Of a DNA stretch of 18,749 nucleotides, positions 18,678 through 18,749 are shown piece after piece. The position numbers and the translations under genes are program-made. Positions within the stretch are counted from its first letter, which is position 1. Every line of letters starts with the position of its first letter. The notes under the pieces were generated by a model that saw only the letters and a program-made list of their open reading frames with translations, ran no database searches and had not been told where the DNA came from. The DNA is taken from NCBI GenBank assembly GCA_027575805.1, contig JANBPU010000299.1, positions 1 to 18,749 on the forward strand, read 5' to 3'. This DNA comes from Mycoemilia scoparia (lineage: Eukaryota; Kickxellomycota; Kickxellomycetes; Kickxellales; Kickxellaceae).

Positions 18678-18749
18678 GATCATAACTTTTGAAGGGTGAC
18701 TTTTGGTGGCCACCGATTATGCAGGCAATCCCAGCCAAATGAGTGATCA
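18673..18749 (+). mobile_element. Short inverted-repeat element (MITE-like), copy 5, cut by window end
   Basis: The left arm is ATATGGATCATAACTTTTGAAGGG, split over 18673-18697, followed by TGACTTTTGGTGGCCACCGA and AATCCCAGCCAAATGAGTGA. This is nearly the left half of copy 1. The right half is outside the window. Confidence 0.8.

Overview
This is a eukaryotic, almost certainly fungal, nuclear fragment. The genes are interrupted by GT..AG introns of about 90-330 nt and separated by 0.4-2 kb of AT-rich intergenic DNA. The products are typical of fungi: an Rvs161/Hob3-type BAR protein, Pmp3-type proteolipids, a fungal-sized SCCPDH-like saccharopine dehydrogenase and an Rmt1/PRMT1 methyltransferase. 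Intron size and density fit an early-diverging (zygomycete-like) fungus better than a yeast or a basidiomycete with roughly 55-nt introns. That placement is an inference and I cannot name the genus.

Layout. (1) 1-82: end of a short inverted-repeat element. (2) 519-2106 (+): six-exon hob3/RVS161-type gene. (3) 2107-4092: gene-poor, with an inverted copy of a dispersed repeat, microsatellites and a TATA box. (4) 4093-6622 (+): two PMP3-family genes, with two inverted-repeat elements and a possible small hydrophobic ORF between them. (5) 7602-10451 (-): intronless gene for a 949-residue, largely disordered phosphoprotein-like product with five acidic-Pro-Leu motifs. (6) 10452-13247: gene-poor, with another dispersed-repeat copy and another inverted-repeat element. 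(7) 13248-14030 (-): four-exon mitochondrial ribosomal protein bL27m, divergent from (8) 14820-16431 (+): four-exon saccharopine dehydrogenase-like gene, which converges on (9) 16837-18240 (-): four-exon PRMT1 gene with an 11-nt microexon. (10) 18575-18749: two more inverted-repeat elements head to tail, the last cut by the window end.

These are ordinary, functionally unrelated housekeeping genes: membrane curvature and endocytosis, plasma-membrane proteolipids, mitochondrial translation, oxidoreduction and arginine methylation. I see no gene cluster acting as one pathway. The unusual content is in two dispersed non-coding repeat families (six copies of one, three of the other), the motif repeats of the 949-residue protein, and the very small exons. 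The spliced gene models were assembled by hand from splice consensus, reading phase and match to remembered family signatures. No alignment was run.
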